A DNA stretch of 64,000 nt, from NCBI RefSeq assembly GCF_963169125.1, contig NC_084797.1:103565868-103629867 (forward strand), in the 5' to 3' direction. This stretch comes from Humulus lupulus. Its lineage: Eukaryota > Streptophyta > Magnoliopsida > Rosales > Cannabaceae. Shown piece by piece: positions 48,835 through 59,400 of this stretch. Numbering within the stretch: the stretch's first letter is position 1; each line of letters starts with the position of its first letter. Made by a program: the position numbers and the translations under genes. A model generated the notes under the pieces. The model ran no database searches. It was given only the letters and a program-made list of their open reading frames with translations, and was not told where the DNA came from.

Positions 48835-49326
48835 TGTAACGCCCTACTACCTTAGAGCCGTTACTTAGTGAGTTTAAATTAGAAATCGTGCTTTTGACTG
48901 ACTCTAAGTGGTTTCTAAAACCAAAAGTGTGGATAAATCAGAATTTAAGGCTGTACTCTTTGAAAATGTTTAACTTCATTAAAACGTTAAATATAAAACA
49001 TCTGGGATCCCAAAAATAAGGTTTACAAAATATTTACAACTCAAAAATAGATTTACACTTGATTAGTTATCAAAAGAATGATTTAATACAGCCATGTACA
49101 AAATGCCCCCAACCAAAGCAGTCGGGCAGGCCGAACATGTACGCGCCGCCCCCACGCTCTCCATACTCAGGGCCGGTTGACTGACTCCTTGCTTTTACCT
49201 GCCACACGGAGCACCCGTGAGCCGAAGCCCAGCAAGAAAACCCAAATAGTACATAACATATGCAAATCAAATAGCTGGCATAATTCACTGATACATAGGA
49301 AAACCATCATAATAAACAAGTACGGC

Positions 49327-50213
49327 TGTTTACCGAGTTTTTCGGAAACGAATAACTAACAGAATAATAAAAAGATAAGAACTGTAGAAATACTGAAATG
49401 TAACTAAACAAACAGTGTTTTTACGTGGTTCAGGCGTTAACAAGCCCTAGTCCACGAGTCGATGTTATTATACTTGGAAAAGATTACAGTAAGATGGCTG
49501 GTGCATAAGAACTTCACACGCTCACAATGTTTCTCTCGGGTTCTCTTGAGGAAGATGAAGCTAGAGAGATTTTAGTAGAGTTTTTGCTATATGATTTGTT
49601 CGTCTCCCCTCTTGTAAAATGAAGGGGTCTTTATAGCTAGGGTTTTGGATTAGGGTTTTTCTCTACGTACATGAGTTTTAATTACACCAGCCATAAATAG
49701 GGATACAATTACTGTAGTAGCATGGCTACAAGACTCTATGTGGGTATATTTACGTGAAAGTATGGGGAACACACAAAGTCAGCCGTCTTTTCCAAGTTGT
49801 CAGCGGAACAGTAGGCGAAAAGGTACCCTTAGGCGTGCTGGGATGTGTGCGGCTTTGACCTGACGGGCGTGTCAGGCGGGATCCTGTGTCAGGCGGATAT
49901 CATTCCAAATATGCCTCCTCCAGGACTCGACCGTTTGGCTTTGTTCCGTGCGAGGCACGGAACTGCTTCCGCGGAGACCACTCGAAGAGCTTCTCCTGGA
50001 AGGAGCTTCCCCGATGGATACTCCTTCGGGAGCTCCGGGAGAGTTGACGAGTTTCCGTATGGTGTTTGCTTGGAAGAGTAATCCGGACACCAAGCGGGAG
50101 AGGTGAAGACTTTCTGTATATCCGCGAACTCTGGTCACCTATCGTGAAAGACATCGATAATTCTGTTTCCCCGAGGCCATCAATCTAAACGCTATCCGGA
50201 AATCTGGATAACA
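49327..50213 (-). repeat. Tat-C 3' LTR
   Basis: 887 bp. On the minus strand it starts TGTTATCCAGATTTCC and ends GAAAAACTCGGTAAACA. Compared with 62799-63685 it differs at two sites (A/G in CGCGAACTCTGG and G/T in CTATCCGGAAATC). Confidence 0.95.
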
Positions 50214-50225
50214 TTTACCCCCCAA
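50214..50225 (-). other. Tat-C polypurine tract
   Basis: On the minus strand TTGGGGGGTAAA directly precedes the TGTTATCC start of the 3' LTR. Confidence 0.8.
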
Positions 50226-50668
50226 GGTCACGGAGCTTTGAGGGATCCGGGAGCTTGTACAATCGGTTTCTTAGATTAGGCGAGGGGGCACCTTCTGTGT
50301 TCCCGGAAGGGTTCCTTTTTCCCGCCTGAGTGTTAGTATGGAAAAGAAAGAGAATTTCTTCTGTTTGAGGTCAAGTACTCAAGTGCGGCAAGGACCACGT
50401 GTCATTCTGGGAATGGTTCTGCGACCAAGACGTGTGCGTGAGGCGACTGGTTGAGTATGCGTGCGTCAGTCATCTAACTAATGATTTGACGGTTTTTAAT
50501 GGTACTCCGGGCCCGAGGTGGTGTAATGATGGGAAATAAATACTTTATTCCCATCCGAGGAGTCATAAATAGGATCGTCGCTTCCTCTCCAGCCGTTGGA
50601 TCTGATGCACACGGAATGGGAAGATCGGGACCGTCCACTTGAGGAATTCGAAACGGCCTCTTCCCTGC

Positions 50669-50676
50669 TATAAAAA
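50669..50676 (+). promoter_or_regulatory. TATA box of the Tat-C antisense gene
   Basis: TATAAAAA preceded by TTCCCTGC and followed about 30 bp later by a pyrimidine-rich start region (CTTTCTTCCTCTTTACGC). The leader has donors at 50803 (TTTTG|GTAAGTAT) and 50958 (CATCA|GTAAGTAT) and acceptors at 50887 and 51410. Distance to the coding start (about 740 nt unspliced) equals that in Tat-A. Confidence 0.6.
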
Positions 50677-50956
50677 CGAGGGAAAGGACCTTTCTTCCTC
50701 TTTACGCTTTTAGATTCTCCATCTTTAGGATTTTCAGATTTCCAAACCTTCGAACTCTCAGGCTTCCCAGCTTACGTTCCCCCGAACTTGCCATTTCTTT
50801 TGGTAAGTATCTGGAAACTTTTCTTTTTGATTTGGCAGTGGGTTTATTCCCGAAGTTCCTGGTTTGAATCGCCGTTCGTCTTTGCAGCTTTTACTTCTCG
50901 CGATCGTGCTGTGCAGTGATCCAGTTACTCCCTCAACCTCCAACTACCCGAACATC

Positions 50957-53900
50957 AGTAAGTATTTCTACTTTGCTCTTTCCTCCCAAACCTTAGGTTG
51001 TTGGTAGTTGTTAGAGTAGAGGTTTCTGCCATTATTGCTTATGTGCATTTGTGAATAGGGCTTTGGTAGGCATGTGATTGATTGTGAGTCGATAAGTAGC
51101 CTTTTCTGCATGTTTTGGCGATTTGCGTTTGGAAAGTCGTCCCGTGTTTTGCTGTTTTAGGGCATAAGCATGAACGCCTTTAGGGTGTCTTTCTCTGGAA
51201 AAACACTTCTTTTGGTGGGCTTAGGCTCGGGGTCTGAGTCTGGTTCCTTGCTGTCCTTCGGGTGGCATGGTGCCAATCCCTCGGTAAGCTCGGTGGGAGC
51301 CTCTCCAAGCAGTTTTCGAGGAGGGTCTCCCCGACGCCTTTGATACCACTAGGGTATGACAAGGGTGCTGACTGCTTAGAGTGTTTTCTTCTTTCTTTTC
51401 TTTTATCCAGTGACGAACATCTCGAAGGAACAACTCCTTGCTGCGGGGGAGGCTGATTCTGCCCAAGAGAAGGGCTCTCCTGTCGCTGGTGGAAAGGGGA
51501 AAGGAAAAGCGAAAGCGGTCGCGGCTAGCCCACCAACCTCCAATAGTTCCATCTGGGAGATGGACCAAAAACCGAACCTTTTCAGGAATTATGGCATGCT
51601 AGAGCTGTATTCCTCCGAGGCAGGCCTGAAGAACATCCCAGGTCTGATGTGGCACCGTCTGTCGGTGCTGGGCGAGTCAGCTAGCCAGAGCCACGAGGGC
51701 TTTGGTGCCTGGAGTTGGGCACACATAGTGTGCGGAGCGCACTTGCCCCTAAGGAGTTACTTCGCCAATTTCTGTGTGAAGGCGGGGATTGCCCCCTTCC
51801 AGTTAATTCCTCCCAGTTACAAGCTCTTAGCGGGGTGGTTCATCTTTTGCAAGTCCCAGAGACTGGAAGCTCCTACCCCGGAGGAGGTGCTGTACTTTTA
51901 TGGGTTGAAGTCTCAGCCTATGAGGGGTCACTCAGACAAGGTGGGGTTTTACAGGCTAGAAAGGCACCCGGATGTGATGTGCCCCACTTGTCATACCGCG
52001 AGGGTTCCAGACCTCCGGGAATACTGGTTCCTGACGACTGGCTTCCCGCTGAAGAGGGTGCCAGCTCTATCTTTGGATTTCAAAATCCCTGGTAAGTGTT
52101 TCCTCTTTTCCTTTTCAACTTTGTTTCTTTGTGTTTGATTTGCCTTTTGGGAGGATCTCTAACGCTTGTATTTGATTTTTGCAGAAGTCGTTCCGCGGAC
52201 ACCTCGCTGCGCGGAGATGATAAGGAGGTCCAAATTCTACGAAGGGCTTTCCGAGGAAGAGTTGAGAGTGGAGGGACTTGTGACCTCCGAATCGTTGAGG
52301 GAGTATGGGTTACTCGCCTCCTTCCAAAATATCGAGCCAGTAAGTGGTAGGGGGCAGACTCAGGTGTCGGCTGACATCCGGGAGCAGATTGCCCTGGAGC
52401 TGTCTAAGGTGATCACCCAAGCCGCTCGGGACGAAAATACTCTATCTCCTAGTTGGGCGGAGAGGTTCCCCGACCCCCAGCCGGAGGGAGAGGAGATCGA
52501 GGCTCGCCACGCCGCGGCTTACCCTAACGAAGGGGCTCCGGGGGCTAGTTCCTCCGGGAGAGGTAAGACTAGTTTTCGATTGATCCACACCCCCAGCCTG
52601 TCTGAAGTTTCCCAAACCTCTCAGATGGGGTTTGATCCTCGTTTCCTTAGGCTAGATCCGCGTAGGATACCTTTCGACAGGTACTGTGATAGGGTAGATG
52701 AGCTCCTCTGGTGTCTGAGTGATGGTAGTCTGCCAGAAGGTGTCATCATGGTTGACCCTTCTTCTCTCAGCATGTTCTTCCCGGACTTCAAGGAGTACGG
52801 GAGCTTCCTGGAGCAGGAAGCGATGTTTTGTTTTGCTCGGGGAAGGCCATCCACGTTTCTCGTGCATGGTCGTCCCTTTCAAACTTTTCTTTTTCTTGTT
52901 TCTTGTTCCCTGCTGGCGGGCTTGCTTGTACTTTTATGTTGCTGATTGTCTTGTCTTCCGCTTATCTTCTTTCTCATTTCTTGTTGGTTCGTTAACCTTG
53001 CTTTGTACGTTTCTTGCAGAGTATCCCGAAGCCAAGATGTTGGGGAGGGTTACTTTGCTTATTAAGAAGGCTGCCACCAGCCAGGACCCGCCCACGGGGA
53101 AAGGACGGAAGCCCAAGGCTGGTAGGGGAGGTAAGGCTGCCTCCCCCAAGAAGACAAGTGGCGAGGCGCAAGCGTCTCCGAGGGTAGAGAAGTCCCCTGC
53201 TGAAGGGCCTTCCGAGACTATGATGGTCTCGAGTAGCAGTAGCGACGGGGAAGGGCTTGTGTTCCCCGTGAGGACAACTGGGGTGAGCAAGCGTCCCGGA
53301 GGAGATGCTGAGGGTGCTAAGAACAAACGCCTTAGACACTCTTCTCCCGGTCGAAGGCAACAACAACAGCAACGACAGCAATCACAACTACAACAACAGC
53401 AGCAACAGGAACAAGAGAGACAATCACCAACGCCGCAGCAGCAGCAACAGCAACATCCAAACCAGCAGCAGCAACAAGGGCAATTACTTCTGCTACCGCA
53501 GCAGCAAAAGCAACAGACCGGGGCCTTAATACCCCGGCTGCCTCCTCCTCCAGTCCAAAGGGGGTCCACCCTTCCGGGGTCTCCGTCTTCTCAGACAACC
53601 AATCTTCCCCTGCCTGGCCTGAAGTTCCACTTTCCGCGGAAGCCGACCAGTTTTCCCGCTGCCCTCCTGGAGGGTGTAAGACGGGCCGATAGTTTTTTGA
53701 AGAGGCGGCTAGAGGCGGAGAAGGCCGTTACTCAGGGAAGGGCAGATAACTTGTCTGCCGTGAAGAGGGCTGAGCTGGCCGAGGGGGTGAGATCTCCTCA
53801 CCCGGCCGGAGCGGTTCTGGATGGTCCAGCCTTGGAGAAGAGGCTGGTGCCTAGGCTTGGACGTGCATTGGCGCCGTTCGGAGCTGAGATGATGGAGGAC

Positions 53901-55104
53901 ATGGCCCTGAGCTTATGCGAGCTCAATTCTGAGAAATGGGCCATCAGTAGCAGCAAGGATCCGCTGTTGCTGACACACGCTGTGAAGCAGCAACTGTCCG
54001 GGGTAAGCCGTCAGTTGTTATTTTTTGGGATCACCTCTCTTTTGGTCCGGCTTTAGCTCATCCGGTTGTCTTTCCTTGCAGGCCTCTATGATCGCGGAAC
54101 GCTCGTTCCGGGAGGTTGGTGCGGCTCTGGTTCAGCTGGAGGAGAGCCAGCTGGCTCGCCAGGCCCTGGAGGCGGAGAAACAGAAGCTGACCCAACAGGC
54201 CTTGGGGGCTTCGGAGAAGATTGATCAGGCCCGGCGCACGGCTGAAGAAGAGGCGGAGAAGAAATATCTTGCCAAATATCAAGAGTACCGGGCCAAGGCA
54301 GAGAATGAGTTTAGACAGCGGTCGGATGGGATTAAGACCGAAAACTCCAAGCTCCGGGAAGAGCTGTCCCAAGCCAAGGTGGAGAAAGATACCCTGGAAG
54401 CCCGCTTGCAATCAAAGAACGATCTCCTCCTTAAGCGGCAAGAGGAATATTCCACTCTTCAGAGTAAGCTGCACGACGAGGAGCAACTCCATAAGAGGAG
54501 CAGGGATCTCGTGTCTATGCTTCAGTTGGGGCTCGCCGAGAAGGATAAAGAGATCGGGGCTTTGCAATTCACTGCCAGGGGGCATGTGACCGAGAAGCAA
54601 TCCGTGCTGAACCAAAATAGGGAGCAGCGCAAGGCGATTGATTCTCTTAAGGGGGAGCGGGATGCCTCCAAGGCCGAAATGGAAAAATTGAGGGCCCAAC
54701 TAACTGCCGCGGAAGCACAGCTGGCAACCTCCGAGGCGGAGCGGTTGAAGGAGAAGGAGGATGCTGAGGTGATACTGAACAGGACTATTAATATATCGCA
54801 TGTGGTCCTCATGCATCAACTCTGGAAAGTGAACCCGGAGGTGTTAGGCTATCTGGGAGATGATGCCGAAGCCATGAGGGAGAAGCTACTCGTGTGGGAT
54901 CAGGGCCCAGAGGCGTATGTCCAAACTTATAACATTGACGATCGTGCTGAAGCTCCTGAGGCGGGAGATCCCGGAGAGGCGGGGACTTCTGAACCTTCTC
55001 ATGACCAAATTCCTCCTTCCAATGAGCCGACTCCGCCAGCCTCAGCTGAAACAGATGCCCCCGAAGCTGCGGTCGTGGACGCTGTAGTTACCCCCAATGC
55101 TTGA
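50957..55104 (+). CDS. Tat-C antisense gene, intact, multi-exon (PF04195-like domain plus coiled coil)
   Basis: Coding pieces: A of the start codon at 50957, then 51411-52091, 52185-52868, 53020-54002 and 54082-55104 (stop TGA). All introns are GT-AG; phases after the split ATG are 1, 1 and 0. Total 3372 nt = 1123 residues plus stop. The first intron splits the ATG (A|TG). Residues about 100-220 resemble Pfam PF04195, 'putative gypsy type transposon' (LPLRSYFANFCVKAGIAPFQ; RLEAPTPEEVLYFYGLKSQ). Residues about 568-622 are Gln-rich. Residues about 790-1015 form a long coiled coil (LEAEKQKLTQQALGASEKID), and the tail is acidic and Pro-rich. Intron phases and domain order match the Tat-A gene. 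Function unknown; a nuclear or particle-associated accessory role is inference. An optional 63-nt intron (52562-52624) would keep the frame. Confidence 0.8.
53357..53519 (+). repeat. CAA/CAG-rich tract encoding polyglutamine
   Basis: Interrupted runs of CAA and CAG codons inside the fourth coding piece of the antisense gene give a Gln-rich segment with scattered Arg, His, Pro and Leu. Likely length-variable between copies. Confidence 0.85.
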
Positions 55105-56495
55105 AGGGGTTTTATCTTTAATTATTTTTCATTTTGAGTTTTTCATTGCGGACATTTTTACCATAATCATAGCATTCTCCTTTCTTTTCTGCCGAGTTCT
55201 TTATTTATCCTTGCGCTTAGGGTAGACATTTATACGGTAGAAACTGTTGTAGGGGCGTATGGGGTTTTGGTTCCAACGGCCAAAACCTATGCACTTCCCA
55301 CTTGAAGCTTTAACGGATGATGTCTTTTTCCCATGTAGTTTCTAGGTTACGAAGGTTTCCTGGTTCCAACGGTCAGGCTCCTTTCACCGTACTTTATCTT
55401 TCCTGAGGCAAATAGCCAATCCAGGGACTTGTAGTTATACTGTTCGCTGGGATTGCTAAGGTGAGTCGTTCCATTGTTTGGAACGGGAGTTCTTTTGGTG
55501 AGCGTCGCTAGACTTAAGGTTAGATCTTTGCGAAGCAAAACTAACTGTTGTTGCGAACCTCATTGTGGCTGACTTCAGGGACCTGGCATGGAGCCCTGCG
55601 AGGCAAGGCTTATTGCTGTTGGGGAAATCGCCACGCCCACCAGGTGTGATCCTGGAGCAGGGGCTTTGCGAAGCAAAGCCGGCTGTGAGTGGGGGGATCA
55701 AGTATGTCTGCTTCTGGAGCTGAAACTTGCAATGGCCATGGAGCTTGCCATGCATTATTTTGTGAGATCCGGAGTTGGAGCCTGCGAAGCAAGGCTTACA
55801 ACCGTCGCGGATCTTGCCATCTTTCGCCTCGCTGGACCCGGAGCTGGAGCTTGCGAAGCAACGCTCTACAGCGCTCGCGGATCTTGCCATCTTTCGCCTT
55901 GCGGGATCCGGAGCTGGAGCTTGCGAAGCAAAGCTCTACAGCGATCGCGGAGAATTCTGCAAAGGACTTGTCAGGGAGTTGGGGGTGTTTTGGCGTAGCT
56001 CTATGAGCGTGCCTCGACCCCCAGTCCCGTCCATCGCTGGGCTACACAGGAGATAATACTTATGATACATAATGGCAGGCATTTCCATGGCAATTTTCAC
56101 ATAAGCACATATGACACGTAATGCAAGCATGTTCATGGCAACAAATAAACCTAAGCTCAACAATTTAAACATTTCAAACAATTTAAAAATTTCAAACACA
56201 ATGCTAGCACATAAGTGGTGTTCTGTGTACGTTTTGTTCAAGGGGCGTATGGTTATGCCTTAGCCATGTATACCCCCCAAGTGAGCGTGGGGTCCGGACG
56301 TCTCCGGACCGCGTGGTCACTTGTTAAAACGCAGCTTTGAACACAGGGATAAAAAGTGCAGTAAAAGCGGAGTGAATCTCTCCGTGTTTCATTGAATTAG
56401 CCTGCTAGGCGTGAGTTTTACAACAGGGAGGATTATTTCCACATTTTTCACTTTTGTTATTTTCACCAAGGACTTCCGACTGGATGGTCCGGGGC
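55105..56495. other. Region between the converging antisense gene and pol of Tat-C
   Basis: No protein similarity. It holds the 3' ends of both transcripts and, at 55531-55960, a set of hairpin-containing repeats described separately. Confidence 0.5.
55531..55960. repeat. Repeated hairpin units between converging genes of Tat-C
   Basis: At least six copies of a core like TTGCGAAGCAA. One is the perfect hairpin GCTTTGCGAAGCAAAGC (about 55667-55683). The last three are in a 69-70 bp tandem unit (anchors at 55781, 55850 and 55920) containing GCGGATCTTGCCATCTTTCG. The 20-mer GAGCTTGCGAAGCAAAGCTC at 55917-55936 recurs exactly at 61187-61206 inside gag of the same element. Confidence 0.8.
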
Positions 56496-59400
56496 CTACT
56501 GGTAGTAACGGCGGAGGTGCTCCGCGTTCCAGGCGCGCGGGACTTTAGATCCGTCGAGTCTCTTTAAGTGATACGTCCCATGGCCCACTTTTTGCTGGAC
56601 TTCGTAGGGGCCTTCCCAGTTGGGTCCGAGGACTCCTACTCCCGGGTCCTGCGTAGCAGGAAATACTCTCCGTAGGACAAGATCTCCAACTTCGAATGTA
56701 CGGCTCTGGACTCTCATGTTAAAGTGTCGGGCTATCTTGCCTTGGTACATTTTTAGTTGGACCTGCGACTGCTCCCGGAGCTCCTCGATCATGTCCAAGG
56801 ACTCCTGGAGGAGGGCATGGTTCCGGGTAGGATCGTAGGTGTCTTGCCTGTGAGAGGGGATCATAGCTTCTACTGGGATGACGGCCTCGCAACCGAAGGT
56901 CATGGAATAAGGCGTGTGCCCCGTCGAAGTTCTCTCTGTTGTGCGATAAGCCCAAAGTACTCGCGGAAGTTCTTCCGGCCAGTGAGCCTTGCAGGCTTGG
57001 AGTTTTTTCTTCAACGTGGTCTTTAATATTTTGTTTACAGCTTCCACTTGTCCATTAGCCTGTGGTCTGGCGACCGCGGAAAAGCTTTTGATAATTCCAT
57101 GCGAAGCACAGAAGTTCGTGAAGTGTTCACTGTCAAACTGCTTTCCGTTGTCGGACACAATTTTCCGTGGAAGCCCAAAACGACACACTATATTCCTGAT
57201 GACAAAATCCAGTGCTTTTTTAGATGTGACCGTGTTCATAGGTTCAGCTTCAGCCCATTTGGTGAAGTAGTCTACCGCGACTATGGCGTACTTCACTCCA
57301 CCCTTTCCAGTGGGGAGGGAACCTACTAGGTCAATGCCCCAAACGGCGAACGGCCAGGGGCTGGTCATTAGGGTAATTTCCGTAGGCGGCGCTCGCGGAA
57401 CCTTGGCGTACCTCTGGCACTGCTCACACTTCCTAACATAATCCACACAATCCTTCTTCATGGTGGGCCAGAAGTATCCTTGTCGAAGGATTTTTTTGGA
57501 GAGGCTCAGCCCGGAGGTATGATCGCCACAGAAGCCTCCGTGAATCTCATGGATGATGGTGCTGACTTCGGTTCCGGCAACACACCTAAGGAAGGGTATG
57601 GACAACCCCCTGCGGTAAAGCTTTCCATCCATAACCACGTATCGGGGAGCTTGATACTGGAGCTTCCTTGCGTCCGCTTTATCGGTGGGGAGTTCTCCGG
57701 TGGTGAGAAATCTGAGGATGGGTCCTATCCAGGAGTGGGAATGGTCGATGATGGCGTTTATCCTTCGCGTCTCAGTACTGGGGGCTTCTAAGTGCCCGAT
57801 GGGGACTAAGCCATACTGTTCAATCTCCGGGTCCGTTGCAAGCTTGGCCAGCGTGTCCGCAAGTGAGTTCTGGTCCCGGGGGACCTGGCGGATTTTGTAG
57901 CCTTTGAAATGCTGCAGTAGGCCGCGGGAGAGAGACACGTAGGCAGCCATCCTTTCGCCTTTCGTCTGGTATTCCCCGGATATTTGGTTTACCACAAGCA
58001 GGGAGTCGCTGTACACTTCGATTTTTTGGGCTCCGACTTCTCTGGCCAGTCGTAACCCAGCTAACATGGCTTCGTGTTCTGCCTCGTTGTTGGATGCTGG
58101 GAATGCGAAACGGAGGGCGCTCTGGAGCTGATGCCCTTGGGGAGATATTAGGATAACCCCCGCTCCAGCTCCTTTTTCATTTGAGGCTCCGTCTACGTAG
58201 ACCTTCCAGGTGGGAAGTTCCGGGACAGGATCTTCTGGGAGGTCATTCATTCCCGAGCACTCCACAATAAAGTCCGCGAGAGCTTGACCTTTTATGGAAA
58301 CACGCGGTTGGTAGTGGACGTCGAACTGGCTTAGTTCCATGGCCCACTTAAGCAATCTGCCAGAAGACTCGGGCTTCTGTAGGACTTGTCGGAGAGGGTG
58401 GTTGGTGAGTACTTTGATGGTGTGCGCCTGGAAATATGGCCTCAGCTTCCGTGAAGCGATCAGCAAGCAGGGGGAGAGTTTCTCGATCATCGAATATCTG
58501 GACTCAGCGTCCAATAACCTCTTGCTTACGTAATACACAGGGAGCTGGATACGGCCATCTTCCCGGACGAGAGCGGCACTTACTGCGTGCTCAGTCACAG
58601 CTAGGTACAAGAACAACGCCTCTCCTTCGACCGGTTTGGACAAAATGGGGGCTCGGGTTAAATGTTCTTTGAGGTGTTGGAAGGCCGCTTCGCATTCGGG
58701 GGTCCACTCGAACTTCTTGTTCCCTCGCAGAACATTGAAGAAGGGGATACACTTGTCGGTGGCCTTGGATACGAAGCGACTGAGAGCAGCTATCCTTCCG
58801 GTAACGCTCTGGACATCCTTATGCTTCCGGGGGGAAGGCATATCTATGAACGCCTTTATTTTTTCAGGGTTGGCTTCCACGCCGCGGGAGCTGACAATAA
58901 AACCGAGGAACTTTCCAGACGAGACCCCGAAAGTACATTTCTTTGGATTTAGCTTCATCCCGTACTTTCGGATCACGGCGAAAGCTTCCTCAAGGTCGTT
59001 ACTGTGGTCCCCGGAGGTCTTGGACTTTACCAACATGTCGTCCACGTACACCTCCATGTTCCTCCCCAGTTGGTCCTTGAACATTCTGTTTACCAGACGC
59101 TGGTAAGTCGCCCCAGCATTCTTCAAACCGAAAGGCATGACCACGTAACAGTAGACACCCTTATCCGTGAGGAAGCTGGTGTGTTCCTGGTCCGCGACAT
59201 GCATCTTGATCTGGTTGTATCCGGAGTACGCATCCATGAAGGATAAGAGTTCGTACCCGGAAGTAGCGTCCACCATCTGATCGATTCGCGGGAGAGGGAA
59301 ACAATCTTTCGGGCAGGCCCTGTTTAGGTCCGTGAAGTCAATGCACATTCTCCAGGACCCATCGGGTTTCGGGACCAGAACTGGGTTGGCCAACCACACG

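Noticed and set aside
51410..55104. Host gene captured by or lying between elements
   Set aside because: It lies inside Tat-C between pol and the 3' LTR, and homologues with equal phases occupy the same place in Tat-A and Tat-B.
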